64,000 bases of DNA from Roseivivax sediminis (lineage in GTDB: Bacteria; Pseudomonadota; Alphaproteobacteria; Rhodobacterales; Rhodobacteraceae): NCBI RefSeq assembly GCF_900112685.1, contig NZ_FOMS01000016.1, forward strand, positions 1 to 64,000, given 5' to 3'. The translations under genes and the position numbers were made by a program. Shown piece by piece: positions 55,712 to 64,000 of this stretch. The notes under the pieces are model-generated. The model saw nothing but the letters and a program-made list of their open reading frames with translations, made no database searches and was not told the origin of the DNA. The stretch's first letter is position 1, and every line of letters begins with the position of its first letter.

Positions 55712-56629
55712 TCAGGAGGCGGGCAGAGCGACCAATTCTGTGGCAATCCGGGCGCCGAGCGCGGCGTTGTTCAGGACCAGCGCGACATTGGCGTCGAGCG
55801 ACCGCCCTTCCGTCAGTTCGAAGATGCGCTGCAGCAGGTAGGGCGTGAGGTCTTTGCCGTGGATGCCGTGATCGATCGCGTCCTGCATCGCGCGCGAGAT
55901 GACAGGCGTCATCTCCGCCCGCGGGATCTCCGCCGCCTCGGGGATCGGGTTGGCAACGAGCTGGCCGCCCGGCAGGCCGAGTCGCCCGCGCATGGCGTGG
56001 GCGCGTGCGATGGCGGCGGCCTCGTCCATGCGCAGCGGCGCGCGCAGGCCCGCCGAGCGTGACCAGAAGGCCGGCAGCATGTCCTGCCCGTAGGCGATCA
56101 CCGGCACGCCCAGCGTCTCCAGCACTTCCAGCGTCTTGGGCAGATCGAGGATCGCCTTGGCGCCGGCGGCGACGACGGTGACGGGGGTCTGCGACAGCTC
56201 CTGCAGATCCGCGGAGACGTCGAAGCTTGTCTCGGCGCCGCGGTGGACGCCGCCGATGCCCCCGGTGGCGAAGACCGCGATCCCGGCCATGGCGGCGGCG
56301 ATCATCGTCGCCGCCACCGTGGTCGCCCCCGTGCGCCCTTCCGCCATGCAGACGGCGAGGTCGGCGCGCGACAGCTTGGCGACGCCGCGGGCCTGCGCCA
56401 GCGCCTCGATCTGCCCGTCCTCAAGCCCGACATGCAGGGTGCCGTCGATCACCGCGATTGTCGCGGGCTCGGCGCCGTTCTCGCGCACAGTCGCCTCGAT
56501 CCGGCGGGCGATGTCGAGGTTCTGCGGCCAGGGCATCCCGTGGGTGATGATCGTCGATTCGAGCGCCACGACGGGACGGCCTGCCGCGCGTGCGGCGGCG
56601 ACGGCGGGGGACAGGGTGCAAAGGCTCAT
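55712..56629 (-). CDS. psuG: Pseudouridine-5'-phosphate glycosidase
   Basis: A 305-residue PsuG: VVALESTIITHGMPWPQNLDIARRIEATVRENGAEPATIAVIDG (20-63) and ATTVAATMIAAAMAGIAVFATGGIGGVHRGAE (about 100-131) are the conserved active-site segments, with PVIAYGQDMLPAFWSR later. It splits pseudouridine 5'-phosphate into uracil and ribose 5-phosphate. Its ATG overlaps the kinase stop (ATGA), so kinase and glycosidase form one two-gene pathway unit. Confidence 0.96.
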   Translation of the reverse strand: MSLCTLSPAVAAARAAGRPVVALESTIITHGMPWPQNLDIARRIEATVRENGAEPATIAVIDGTLHVGLEDGQIEALAQARGVAKLSRADLAVCMAEGRTGATTVAATMIAAAMAGIAVFATGGIGGVHRGAETSFDVSADLQELSQTPVTVVAAGAKAILDLPKTLEVLETLGVPVIAYGQDMLPAFWSRSAGLRAPLRMDEAAAIARAHAMRGRLGLPGGQLVANPIPEAAEIPRAEMTPVISRAMQDAIDHGIHGKDLTPYLLQRIFELTEGRSLDANVALVLNNAALGARIATELVALPAS

Positions 56630-57519
56630 GAGGGCGTGTCTCCGGAGATGTAGGCGGCCGCGGCCTCCTGCGCGCGGACGAGTGCGTCGTCCCGCTGCGC
56701 GCCGGCGCGTTCGGCGACGATGTGCGCGGCCATGAACGTGTCGCCCGCGCCGGTGACGCGGGTGACGAGCACTTCGGGCGGGCGGCGCGTGATGCTGCCC
56801 GCCGCGTCGGCGTCGCAGCTTTCCGCGCCACCGTCGGTGACCACCGCCCGCGCGGCGCCGCGGGCCAGGAGAGCCGCCGCGGCCTCAGGCGCGGAGGCAA
56901 GGTGCGCCTGGCAGAGGATCGCGGCCTCCTCGAGGTTGACGTACAGCGTGCCGCGCCCCGCGCGCAGGAACGGCAGCAGCCGTTCGGCCTTGCCGGGCGA
57001 GGCCGGGGCGACGCGCAGATCGGCGGCGCGGAAGGCGGGCGCGTGGGCGATCTCCTCCAGCAGCGCGGCGGTCAGGTTACCGTCGAGCGCCAGCGCCCCG
57101 GCATAGGGCGCCCCCTCGGCCGCGAGCCGGCCGTCGGTCAGCGGTCGCAGGATCTTGGCGCCGGCCTCTTCCAGCGAATGGGCATCGGCGATGGCGGCGA
57201 TGAGGCCGTTGGCCCCCTCCACGGCCATGTAGCGGTCGGTCTTGAGATCGTCGGAGCGGTACAGGAACGCGGTCTCGATCCCCATCCGGGCGCATTCCGC
57301 GACCAGCCGGTCGCCCTCGACATCCCGGCCAACTGCCGAGAGGAGCGCGGGTCGAAGGCCCATCCGCGCCAGCGTCATCGCGATGTTGAGCGCCACGCCA
57401 CCGGGCAGGGTCACGATGCGCCCGGGCACGTCGGCGCCCTTCGCCATGTGGCTGGGCGACCGGCCGATCACGTCCCACAGGACGGAGCCGACGCAGAGGA
57501 TATCGGGCGGTGCGCTCAT
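56626..57519 (-). CDS. psuK: Pseudouridine kinase (PfkB family)
   Basis: A 297-residue PfkB-family kinase: N-terminal ILCVGSVLWDVIG and GGVALNIAMTLARMG, and the ATP/anion-hole motif VTRVTGAGDTFMAAHIVAE near residue 255. Operon pairing with psuG identifies the substrate as pseudouridine, which it phosphorylates. ATG 57519 starts the first strand; the longer frame to 57648 runs into the promoter region. Confidence 0.92.
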   Translation of the reverse strand: MSAPPDILCVGSVLWDVIGRSPSHMAKGADVPGRIVTLPGGVALNIAMTLARMGLRPALLSAVGRDVEGDRLVAECARMGIETAFLYRSDDLKTDRYMAVEGANGLIAAIADAHSLEEAGAKILRPLTDGRLAAEGAPYAGALALDGNLTAALLEEIAHAPAFRAADLRVAPASPGKAERLLPFLRAGRGTLYVNLEEAAILCQAHLASAPEAAAALLARGAARAVVTDGGAESCDADAAGSITRRPPEVLVTRVTGAGDTFMAAHIVAERAGAQRDDALVRAQEAAAAYISGDTPS

Positions 57520-57851
57520 GGCATCGCTTGTGGCCGAGCCGGGGGCGCGGCGCAAGCGGGCGACGGCGAGGAGCGCTTGCCCGTCGCGACTTGGCCTCGG
57601 CCCGGGCCTGGGCCGAATGCGCGTCGGGGCCGTAATCGGCCACGGCAAGGTAAGGTATTACATGATTGATGAGTTTTGGTGACATTTCCTAAAGGTGAGA
57701 GTGCATGCCTTTGCCGGACGCGGGGGCGTGCCGCGCCGGCCGGGCCGGTGCGAGCAGGGCGCATCCCGGTGACCGCGCGCGAAGCGTCGGCGCACCCGAT
57801 TTTCCGCCGCGCCTCACCGCGTCCAGAAAATATTGGCCGAAAGGACAAGCC
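57520..57851. other. Divergent promoter region of psuKG and the RTX gene
   Basis: These 332 bases separate psuK (minus) from the RTX gene (plus). The stretch 57645-57705 is the only clearly A/T-enriched part (TTACATGATTGATGAGTTTT near 57657) and probably carries one or both promoters. An ATG at 57705 preceded by AAAGGTGA is in frame with the RTX gene, but would add an Arg/Ala-rich leader unlike secreted RTX proteins. Confidence 0.5.
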
Positions 57852-60416
57852 ATGGTTTCTCTCATTTCAGGGCTCGGAGGCGACGCCGGTTTCGGCGAGG
57901 AGATCCTCAACCGCAACGACGACGGCTCAACGCCGGAGATCGACCTGACGTCGATCTTCGAGGACGGTCTCAATTTCTTCGGAACCGTCTACGAGTCGCT
58001 CTGGATCAACAACAACGGATCGGTGACGTTCGAGAATCCGCGCAGAGCGTACACGCCCGACGTCATCACCGAGCAATCGAACAACCCCGAGATCACGCCC
58101 TTCTTCGCCGATGTCGACACCCGCGGCGGCGCCACCGATCCGACGCCGGGCGGCGCCTCCACCGGCGCCAACCTGGTGTCCTACGACCTCGATGCAGATA
58201 GCGACAGTCTGGTCGTGACATGGGATGACGTCGGCTACTATTCTCGGGGCATCGACAAACTCAACGCCTTCCAGCTGGTGCTGACCGACCGGGGCGACGG
58301 AGATTTCGATATCGAGTTCCGCTACGAGGACATCAACTGGACGACCGGCGATGCGTCCGGGGGATCGGAGGGGCTCGGCGGCGAAGTTGCACGCGCGGGC
58401 TACACTGCCGGTACCGGTGATCCGGCAGAGTATTTCGAACTGCCGCAATCGGGCGACGAAGCCGGAATTCTCGCGCTCGAAGAGACGCCGGGCAATACCG
58501 GGCAGCCGGGGCTCTGGCGCCTCTTCGTGCGTAGCGGGGAAGTCAGCGAGGCACCGGCCGGCCCGACCGTACCGGGCAATTCCGGTCTGCCTCTGACCAA
58601 CTTCGAGAACGGCGGAGACGGCGGCACCGACGGGTTCGGCGGGTTCTTCGGCGGCGGCACCGGAGACCCGCATTTCACCACCTTCGACGGCGCCCATTAC
58701 GACTTCCAGGGCGCCGGCGAGTTCGTCATCGCCCGCGATGCCTCGGGCGGCGATTTCGAGGTCCAGGGCCGGGCCGAACCCTTCGGCGACGGTGTCAGCG
58801 CCTTCACCGCCATCGCCGCGCGCATCGGCGACGGGCAGGCGGCGATGTTCGACGTGACCGACGAGGAACCCCTGTCGATCGACGGTCAGGCCACTCCGCT
58901 CGCCGACGGTGAAAGCATCGAGGTCGGCGACGACGTGATTGGCCGCGACGGCAACACCTACATTGCCGTATTCGCCGGGGAGGACGGCGAGATCGACGCG
59001 GAGGACACCCGCCTGATCGTCGAGATGCGCAGTAACCTTGTCGACGTGCATGTGGGCCTGGCCGAAGCGGCCGGCGGCACCGTCGAGGGGCTGCTCGGGG
59101 ACGCCGACGGCGACGCGGAGAACGACATCGCGCTCGCCGACGGCACACCGCTCGCCCGGCCGCTGGAATTCGCGCAGCTCTACGGGCCGTTCCGCGCCGA
59201 CTGGCGTGTCGGCAACGAGGCCGAGAGCCTCTTCACCTACGACGCCGGCGAAAGCCTGTCGAACTTCTACCTGGAGGATTTCCCGCAGAGCACGCCGCGG
59301 ATCTCCGACTTCGCGGACGCCGATGTCGCCGCCGCCGAAGCGGCCGCCGAGGCCGCCGGCCTCGAGCCCGGCACGCGCGCCTTCGCCAACGGCGTGCTCG
59401 ACTTCCTGCTGACCGGAGACGAGAGCTTCTTCGACAGCGCCGCGTTCCTGCCCGAGGGCGACGCGGAGCAATCACTGGAGACCGAGGATCCCGAGCCGCT
59501 TTCAGTCACGGGGACCGATGCCGGGGAGAGGATCTTCGGCGGTGTGCTCGACGACACGATCGAAGGGCTCGGCGGTGACGACCGGATCGACGCCTTCGGC
59601 GGCGACGACCTTGTCGATGCCGGGGACGGCGACGATGCGGTCCTGGCCGACGCCGGCGACGATACCGTCACGGCCGGCAATGGCGACGACGTTGTCGCGG
59701 CCGGAGAAGGCGACGACAGCGTCGACGGTGGTGCCGGAGACGACGACATCGGCGGCGGGCCCGGCGACGACATTGTCGCTGCCGGCACCGGCAATGACAC
59801 GATCGGCGGCGGCGACGGCGCGGATTCGATCGACGGCGGCGAAGGCGATGATGTCGTCGCCGGCGGCGCGGGCGCCGATACGCTCGTCGGCGGGGCCGGG
59901 GACGACACGATGGGCGGCTCCTTCGCGGCCGACATCGTGCGCGGCCAGGCCGGCGACGACAGCCTCGGCGGCGGCTTCGGCATGGACACCGTCGAGGGCG
60001 GTGCCGGGGCCGATTCGATCGGCGGCGGCGAAGGCGACGACATGGTGTCCGGCGGCGACGGCGACGACTTCCTGGCCGGCGGCGGCCGCGACGACACGAT
60101 AGACGGCGGCGACGGCGCGGACCTGATCAACGGAGGCCTCGGCAACGACGTCATGACCGGCGGCGCGGGCGCGGACACCTTCGCCTTCAATTTCATCGTG
60201 AACGGCGAACGCGACACGATCACCGATTTCGAGGTCGGCATCGACACGCTGCGCCTGCGCGTGCCCGACGACGGTTACGGCTTCGACAACCTCGACATCT
60301 CGGAGGCCGTGATCGACGGGACAAGCGGTGTGCAGGTGACAGCCGGATCCCACGAAATCTTCCTCGAGGGCCTCGCACAGGGCGACCTGACCACGGACGA
60401 CGTACTGTTCATCTGA
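57852..60416 (+). CDS. Large RTX protein with nidogen-like and von Willebrand type D-like regions
   Basis: An 854-residue acidic protein (start 57852 with AAAGGA). Residues about 15-235 resemble a NIDO domain (SLWINNNGSVTFENP, ITPFFADVDTRG, LNAFQLVLTDRGDGDFDIEFRYEDINW). Residues about 271-500 start GDPHFTTFDGAHYDFQGAGEF, the von Willebrand D opening, and contain EGLLGDADGDAENDI. Residues about 554-777 hold some two dozen RTX nonapeptides (GGxGxDxxx). The end (DTITDFEVGIDTLRLRVPDD...DDVLFI) fits a type I secretion signal; there is no Sec signal. It is probably exported and folds on Ca2+ outside; adhesion or matrix role inferred. No type I secretion genes are near. Confidence 0.88.
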   Translation: MVSLISGLGGDAGFGEEILNRNDDGSTPEIDLTSIFEDGLNFFGTVYESLWINNNGSVTFENPRRAYTPDVITEQSNNPEITPFFADVDTRGGATDPTPGGASTGANLVSYDLDADSDSLVVTWDDVGYYSRGIDKLNAFQLVLTDRGDGDFDIEFRYEDINWTTGDASGGSEGLGGEVARAGYTAGTGDPAEYFELPQSGDEAGILALEETPGNTGQPGLWRLFVRSGEVSEAPAGPTVPGNSGLPLTNFENGGDGGTDGFGGFFGGGTGDPHFTTFDGAHYDFQGAGEFVIARDASGGDFEVQGRAEPFGDGVSAFTAIAARIGDGQAAMFDVTDEEPLSIDGQATPLADGESIEVGDDVIGRDGNTYIAVFAGEDGEIDAEDTRLIVEMRSNLVDVHVGLAEAAGGTVEGLLGDADGDAENDIALADGTPLARPLEFAQLYGPFRADWRVGNEAESLFTYDAGESLSNFYLEDFPQSTPRISDFADADVAAAEAAAEAAGLEPGTRAFANGVLDFLLTGDESFFDSAAFLPEGDAEQSLETEDPEPLSVTGTDAGERIFGGVLDDTIEGLGGDDRIDAFGGDDLVDAGDGDDAVLADAGDDTVTAGNGDDVVAAGEGDDSVDGGAGDDDIGGGPGDDIVAAGTGNDTIGGGDGADSIDGGEGDDVVAGGAGADTLVGGAGDDTMGGSFAADIVRGQAGDDSLGGGFGMDTVEGGAGADSIGGGEGDDMVSGGDGDDFLAGGGRDDTIDGGDGADLINGGLGNDVMTGGAGADTFAFNFIVNGERDTITDFEVGIDTLRLRVPDDGYGFDNLDISEAVIDGTSGVQVTAGSHEIFLEGLAQGDLTTDDVLFI

Positions 60417-60439
60417 AGTACGCCACCCGCGCGAGGTGC

Positions 60440-60466
60440 GGCGGACCGGGCCGCCCCCGGTCCGCC
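60440..60466 (+). terminator. Hairpin after the RTX gene
   Basis: Perfect 11-bp stem GGCGGACCGGG/CCCGGTCCGCC (60440-60450 with 60456-60466), 5-base loop, 24 bases past the stop. No T-run follows, so termination may need Rho, or it protects the 3' end. The rest of the gap to rpsB (to 60625) shows no gene; AAGGA precedes rpsB. Confidence 0.6.
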
Positions 60467-60625
60467 AGGGCTTGCCCCCGGCGCGCAATTGCGCTAGACG
60501 CGCGCCACTTCGACTCCGCAGGCGGGGCAGGGCGGTTCGGGACAGACATCCCCGGGCGTCCACCGGTTGGGCCGGCACGGTCCATGATCCCCGCCGAGGC
60601 ATGAAACCGGAAAGGATAACGACGC

Positions 60626-61411
60626 ATGGCTCTTCCCGAGTTCTCCATGCGCCAGCTGCTTGAGGCTGGCGTTCACTTCGGCCACCAGACGCAGCGCTGG
60701 AACCCCCGCATGGGCGAGTTCATCTACGGCGCGCGCAACGGCATCCACATCATGGACCTGACGCAGACCGTGCCGATGCTCGACGCGGCGCTGAACGTCA
60801 TCCGCGAGACGGTGGCCAAGAACGGCCGGGTGCTGTTTGTCGGCACCAAGCGGCAGGCGCAGCAGCCGATCGCCGAGGCGGCCGAGAAATGCGCGCAATA
60901 CTACATGAACCACCGCTGGCTCGGCGGCACGCTGACCAACTGGCAGACCGTGTCGCAGTCGATCAACCGCCTGCGGTCCATCGACGAGCAGATGGAAGGC
61001 GGCGCCGAGGGCCTGACCAAGAAGGAACGCCTGCACATGGAACGTGAGCAGGCCAAGCTCCAGGCCTCGCTCGGCGGTATCCGCGAGATGGGCGGCGTTC
61101 CCGACCTGCTCTTCGTCATCGACGTCAAGAAAGAGCAGCTCGCCGTGGCCGAAGCCAAGAAGCTCGGCATCCCGGTCGTGGCGGTGGTCGACACCAACTG
61201 CTCGCCCGACGGCGTGGACTACATCATCCCCGGCAACGACGACGCCGCGCGCGCCATCGCGCTCTATTGCGATCTGGCGAGCCGCGCCGCGCTCGACGGG
61301 ATGACCGCTCAGATGGAGGGCGCCGGTGTCGATATCGGTGCGTTCGAGGAAGCGCAGGTCGAGGAGATCGCCGAGGGCGAGACCGTCGCCGAGGCGCCCC
61401 AGCAGGCGTAA
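60626..61411 (+). CDS. rpsB: Ribosomal protein uS2
   Basis: A 261-residue 30S protein: [39 protein letters not shown] at the start ([15 protein letters not shown]) and [51 protein letters not shown] are diagnostic. The last 35 residues are an acidic, alanine-rich extension usual in alphaproteobacteria. It is followed by tsf, the universal partner. Confidence 0.98.
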   Translation: MALPEFSMRQLLEAGVHFGHQTQRWNPRMGEFIYGARNGIHIMDLTQTVPMLDAALNVIRETVAKNGRVLFVGTKRQAQQPIAEAAEKCAQYYMNHRWLGGTLTNWQTVSQSINRLRSIDEQMEGGAEGLTKKERLHMEREQAKLQASLGGIREMGGVPDLLFVIDVKKEQLAVAEAKKLGIPVVAVVDTNCSPDGVDYIIPGNDDAARAIALYCDLASRAALDGMTAQMEGAGVDIGAFEEAQVEEIAEGETVAEAPQQA

Positions 61412-61418
61412 ACCCCGC

Positions 61419-61470
61419 TGTCGCAAAAGCGACACGGGTCCGTGACATGAGGGGCGGGCTTCGGGCCCGC
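61419..61470 (+). promoter_or_regulatory. Two hairpins between rpsB and tsf
   Basis: Stem TGTCGC/GCGACA with an AAAA loop at 61419-61434, then GCGGGC/GCCCGC with a TTCGG loop at 61454-61470. Neither ends in a T-run. They may attenuate or process the message, as hairpins in this gap do in other bacteria. Confidence 0.5.
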
Positions 61471-61503
61471 GCCCGCGCATAGACGATGATGAGGAGAGCC
61501 GTG

Positions 61504-62379
61504 ATGGCTATCACCGCTGCACAGGTGAAAGAGCTGCGCGAGATGACCGGCGCAGGCATGATGGACGCCAAGAAGGCGCTGACCGAGGCCGGCGGCGACA
61601 TGGACGCCGCTGTCGACTGGCTGCGCACCAAGGGTCTTGCCAAGGCGGCCAAGAAGTCGGGCCGCACCGCGGCCGAGGGCCTCGTCGCCGTCAAGGTGGA
61701 CGGCGGCACCGGCGTCGCGGTCGAGGTCAACTCCGAGACCGACTTCGTCGCCAAGAACGCCGAGTTCCAGACCATGGTGGGCGGCATCGCAACTGCCGCG
61801 CTGACCGTCGACAGCGTCGACGCGCTGGCCGAGGCCGACCTTGACGGCAAGCCGGTAAAGGATGCGATCACCGATTCCATCGCCAAGATCGGCGAGAACA
61901 TGTCGCTGCGCCGCATGGCGAAAGTTCAGGGCGACAATGTGGCGAGCTACGTGCACAACGCCGCAGCCGAGGGCATGGGCCAGATCGGCGTGCTGGTGGC
62001 GATTAAAGGCGACAACGTCGCGTTCGGTCGCCAGGTCGCGATGCACATCGCCGCCGCGAACCCGGCTTCGCTCGGCGAGGCGGATCTCGACCCCACGGTG
62101 GTCGAGAAGGAGCGCCAGATCCAGATGGACATCGCCCGTGAATCCGGCAAGCCCGAACAGGTCATCGAGAAGATGATCCAGGGCCGGATGAAGAAGTTCC
62201 TCGGCGAGGTCACGCTGCTGGGCCAGGCGTTCGTCGTCGACCCCGACAAGACCGTCGAACAGGCCGCTGCCGACGCGGGCGTGGAGATCACCGGGTTCGT
62301 GCGGCTCGCCGTTGGCGAGGGCATCGAGAAGGAAAAGGAAGACTTCGCCGCCGAGGTCGCCAAGGCCGCTCAGGGCTGA
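61504..62379 (+). CDS. tsf: Elongation factor Ts
   Basis: A 291-residue EF-Ts: [42 protein letters not shown] (UBA-like start), then [18 protein letters not shown] and the C-terminal dimer region. It exchanges GDP for GTP on EF-Tu. The ATG at 61504, GAGGAGAG upstream, is preferred over the in-frame ATG at 61486. A clear terminator follows. Confidence 0.98.
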   Translation: MAITAAQVKELREMTGAGMMDAKKALTEAGGDMDAAVDWLRTKGLAKAAKKSGRTAAEGLVAVKVDGGTGVAVEVNSETDFVAKNAEFQTMVGGIATAALTVDSVDALAEADLDGKPVKDAITDSIAKIGENMSLRRMAKVQGDNVASYVHNAAAEGMGQIGVLVAIKGDNVAFGRQVAMHIAAANPASLGEADLDPTVVEKERQIQMDIARESGKPEQVIEKMIQGRMKKFLGEVTLLGQAFVVDPDKTVEQAAADAGVEITGFVRLAVGEGIEKEKEDFAAEVAKAAQG

Positions 62380-62405
62380 GACGTCAAGCGCCATCCTGCG
62401 CCAAT

Positions 62406-62437
62406 AGAAGCCGCCCCGATGGGCGGCTTCTTTCGTT
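62406..62437 (+). terminator. Intrinsic terminator of rpsB-tsf
   Basis: Perfect 10-bp stem GAAGCCGCCC/GGGCGGCTTC (62407-62416 with 62421-62430), CGAT loop, followed by TTTCGTT. It ends 58 bases after the tsf stop. Confidence 0.92.
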
Positions 62438-62763
62438 ATGAAACAGCTACTTGCAATCAGGTCTTCATGTCGGTCCCGGCCAGCCCCACGCGACATTGGG
62501 GATGAGTTCGGAGGCTGACCGGGTTGCGGTCGCCCGACGTCAATATCGCCGGCCGAACCGCCCGAGGCTAGTGCCGAGAAGATCGGAGAGCCGCGAAATT
62601 GCGCGGGTCCGATCCCCCTTGTCCCTGACCTTGCGGTCATCACTCACGGAACATGACAACCTTGGCAATTTGACGCCGAACGGGAAAGTACGGTTTTCCT
62701 GACCCAAGGTCACCTTGCGGTCGAATGACCGCAGGTAGCGCGCATCTCTTGCGTGTTGCGCCG
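62438..62763. other. Gap between tsf and the luxR gene, with repeated TTGCGGTC words
   Basis: No gene is recognised in these bases. TTGCGGTC occurs at 62524, 62631 and 62715; the last two are inside an 11-base direct repeat ACCTTGCGGTC (62628-62638 and 62712-62722). The last copy forms a hairpin TGCGGTC/GACCGCA (62716-62733), which lies 30 bases beyond the luxR stop on the minus strand and may mark its transcript end. Confidence 0.4.
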
Positions 62764-63525
62764 TCAGAATTCGAGAACGAACATCTGGTTCTGGAAGGCC
62801 GCCTTGAGCACCGCCTGCGCCGTGGTGTCGACGTTCAGCGCCTCGCGCGCGAGGCGCAGGTGCTTTTCCACCGTGGCCTGTGTCAGACCCATGATCTGCG
62901 CGATATCGGCCATGGTTTTGCCGTCGCCGACCCATTCGAGCGCCTCGCGCTGGCGCTTGGTCAGCGCCTGGTTCGGCGGTGTGTAGGGCAGGGTGAGGAT
63001 CTTCAGGTGAACGAGATTGTTCATCAGCACGATATCCTCGCCGCTTTCGGCCCAGAGTGTGTCGACCTCCGCCTGGCTCATCTCGGGCTTTGCGGTCAGG
63101 GCGATCGCCCCCTTGGCGCGGCTCGACACGGAACGGAAGGAGATCGAGTAGCCCGCCTTGACGCCTTGTGCGAGGTTGAAATCGAGCACACGCTTCTCGT
63201 CCGCGGTCAGTGTGCCGGAATCGACCATCTGGCGCAGCACCCGCCAGGAACAGGCGCCGTCGTTCTCCAGAGCCCAGCGGACCATGGGCGCATGGTGATA
63301 GAGCCGCTTTCCGACGAACACGTCGGTATAGCTCTGGTCGTGGTTTGTCAGCATCAGGAAATCGTTGGGATCGCCCAGCGAGGTCGGCGTGCGAAACCGG
63401 GTGAAGCCGTAGAGCAGGCGATCGAAGCCGTATTCGGCCATGCGCGTGCAATGCATGGCCCACAGCGTCTCGATGCTGTTGGCGTTCGTCAGGGCGACCA
63501 TGTAGTCGCGGTCGCGCGGCGTCAT
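62764..63525 (-). CDS. LuxR-family regulator with autoinducer-binding domain (solo)
   Basis: A 253-residue protein: an N-terminal autoinducer-binding-type domain (about 15-170; MHCTRMAEYGFDRLLYGFTRF, MLTNHDQSYTDVFVGKRLYHHAPMVRWALEN) and a C-terminal LuxR HTH (LTKRQREALEWVGDGKTMADIAQIMGLTQATVEKHLRLAREALNVDTTAQAVLKA, about 185-240). It would bind an acyl-homoserine lactone or other small ligand and regulate transcription. No luxI synthase gene is in the window, so it is an orphan here. Similar solo regulators are frequent in roseobacters. Confidence 0.88.
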   Translation of the reverse strand: MTPRDRDYMVALTNANSIETLWAMHCTRMAEYGFDRLLYGFTRFRTPTSLGDPNDFLMLTNHDQSYTDVFVGKRLYHHAPMVRWALENDGACSWRVLRQMVDSGTLTADEKRVLDFNLAQGVKAGYSISFRSVSSRAKGAIALTAKPEMSQAEVDTLWAESGEDIVLMNNLVHLKILTLPYTPPNQALTKRQREALEWVGDGKTMADIAQIMGLTQATVEKHLRLAREALNVDTTAQAVLKAAFQNQMFVLEF

Positions 63526-63908
63526 CGGTTCTCACCTCGCTGCGGCGGCCTCCAAGCCGCCATCCGTCCCCAGGGTTCGTGTGTCATGGATAGTGGGACA
63601 GGCCGGGTCGTGTCCAGTGCGCGCGCGTCGAACTCGCTCCGGGGCGGTCCCCGGGCTCTTCAGGTCTATGGCCGAACGCTGTCGCGGCGTGCAAGACGTG
63701 CGGCGACGGGCAACTCGATGGCGCCGAGGTCGGCACCGGTGAAGATTGCGCCATTCGGTGTCAGCGCATCGCCGTTCATCCCGGTGTGATGCACTAGATT
63801 ATTTACCATAATACTGATTATCGGATTAAAGCACATTGCGGGTGCGCGCTACCTTGAAGTGCGCCTCCGTTTAGAAACCAATGGGTTATCTAATCGGGAG
63901 AACGTGCC
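63526..63908. other. Gap between the luxR gene and the IS30-like element, AT-rich on the right
   Basis: No gene is recognised in these 383 bases. From about 63790 composition turns A/T-rich (TAGATTATTTACCATAATAC near 63795), unlike the rest of the window. An imperfect palindrome with arms TTAGA and TCTAA (and AACC/GGTT inside) lies at 63871-63893, just before the transposase start; it could be part of an element end. Confidence 0.45.
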
Positions 63909-64000
63909 ATGGGAGCCGTTTACACGCAACTCAACCTAAAAGAACGCCGTAGGAAAGACGATTGGTGGCACGCAAAGGTCCCTGCCTGTCCGAAAGATGG
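63909..64000 (+). mobile_element. IS30-family transposase, 5' end (cut by window edge, possibly frameshifted)
   Basis: The first 30 codons from ATG 63909 (GGGAG upstream) read MGAVYTQLNLKERRRKDDWW then HAKVPACPKD. VYTQL.L.ERRRI..WRHAKV is the N-terminus of IS30-type transposases of Rhodobacterales. After HAKVP the +1 frame gives PVRKM, closer to the expected PV.EMAR, so a 1-base frame change near 63982 is possible, and the KDDWW stretch is also unusual. The element may therefore be decayed. Catalytic DDE residues are outside the window. Confidence 0.55.

Noticed and set aside
57705-57851. N-terminal extension of the RTX protein from the ATG at 57705
   Set aside because: It has an acceptable ribosome site, but the 49 residues are Arg/Ala/Pro-rich and unlike the start of NIDO or RTX proteins; the ATG at 57852 also has AAAGGA at good spacing.
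59520-60180. Dense DNA repeats that could suggest a CRISPR or satellite array
   Set aside because: They are in frame, 27 bases per unit, and encode GGxGxDxxx nonapeptides of the RTX domain; there are no constant repeats with unique spacers.

Overview
This 64 kb, GC-rich window looks like a chromosomal segment from a marine alphaproteobacterium of the order Rhodobacterales (Roseobacter group). The evidence is gene content and order: a PhyR-NepR-EcfG general stress cluster, the nifR3/dusB-ntrB-ntrC-ntrY-ntrX-trkA-trkH-hfq-hflX block, a sorbitol/mannitol-type polyol ABC operon, an NtrC without the sigma54 contact loop as in Rhodobacter, and short GC-rich repeats at gene 3' ends. Nearly all genes show alphaproteobacterial coding style, with many 4-bp ATGA/GTGA overlaps. 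I found no rRNA, tRNA, CRISPR array, prophage or plasmid functions.

Layout. 1-122: 5' end of acetyl-CoA synthetase. 461-4209: small exported protein and the general stress module (phyR divergent from nepR-ecfG-sensor kinase) with a consensus EcfG promoter. 4220-5907: amidoligase plus glutamine-amidotransferase-like hydrolase. 6029-7991: tiny membrane protein with a possible EcfG promoter; adenine deaminase. 8034-11133: arsenic operon of an ArsR-ArsC fusion, a GAPDH and ArsJ. 11130-14806: hpt, a COQ10-like START protein, pncC, pgpA, ispF, ispD. 14936-27043: dusB-ntrBC-ntrYX-trkA-trkH-hfq-hflX. 27363-30134: katG and a rhodanese. 30218-41725: FAD oxidoreductase, SDR, SorC regulator and the polyol operon (binding protein, two permeases, ATPase, polyol dehydrogenase, HAD phosphatase, FGGY kinase). 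41733-46060: ornithine cyclodeaminase-like protein, lipoprotein, type I GAPDH, DoxX and DUF808 proteins. 46376-53781: Pho-box-controlled pstSCAB-phoU-phoB followed by a patatin phospholipase. 53874-57519: Ca/Na antiporter, DUF502 protein, pseudouridine catabolism (psuK-psuG). 57852-60416: large RTX protein with nidogen-like and von Willebrand D-like regions. 60626-62379: rpsB-tsf. 62764-63525: solo LuxR regulator. 63909-end: 5' end of a probable IS30-family transposase.

How the genes work together. Most of the window is regulatory or housekeeping: general stress (PhyR/NepR/EcfG), nitrogen (NtrBC/NtrYX), phosphate (PhoB/PhoU/Pst) and probably central carbon control of gap (two CceR-like sites). 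Accessory functions are arsenate handling, polyol catabolism, pseudouridine salvage and one secreted RTX protein.

The least explained items are the amidoligase/amidotransferase pair beside the stress cluster, the self-contained ArsR-ArsC sensor-enzyme with an operator on its own start codon, the NIDO-VWD-RTX protein, a perfect EcfG-type promoter antisense inside phyR, a HAD gene with no canonical start codon, and GTCCGG/CCGGAC inverted repeats recurring through the polyol locus. I did not find a clearly new multi-gene system. Assignments come from reading protein motifs by eye; no database search was possible.
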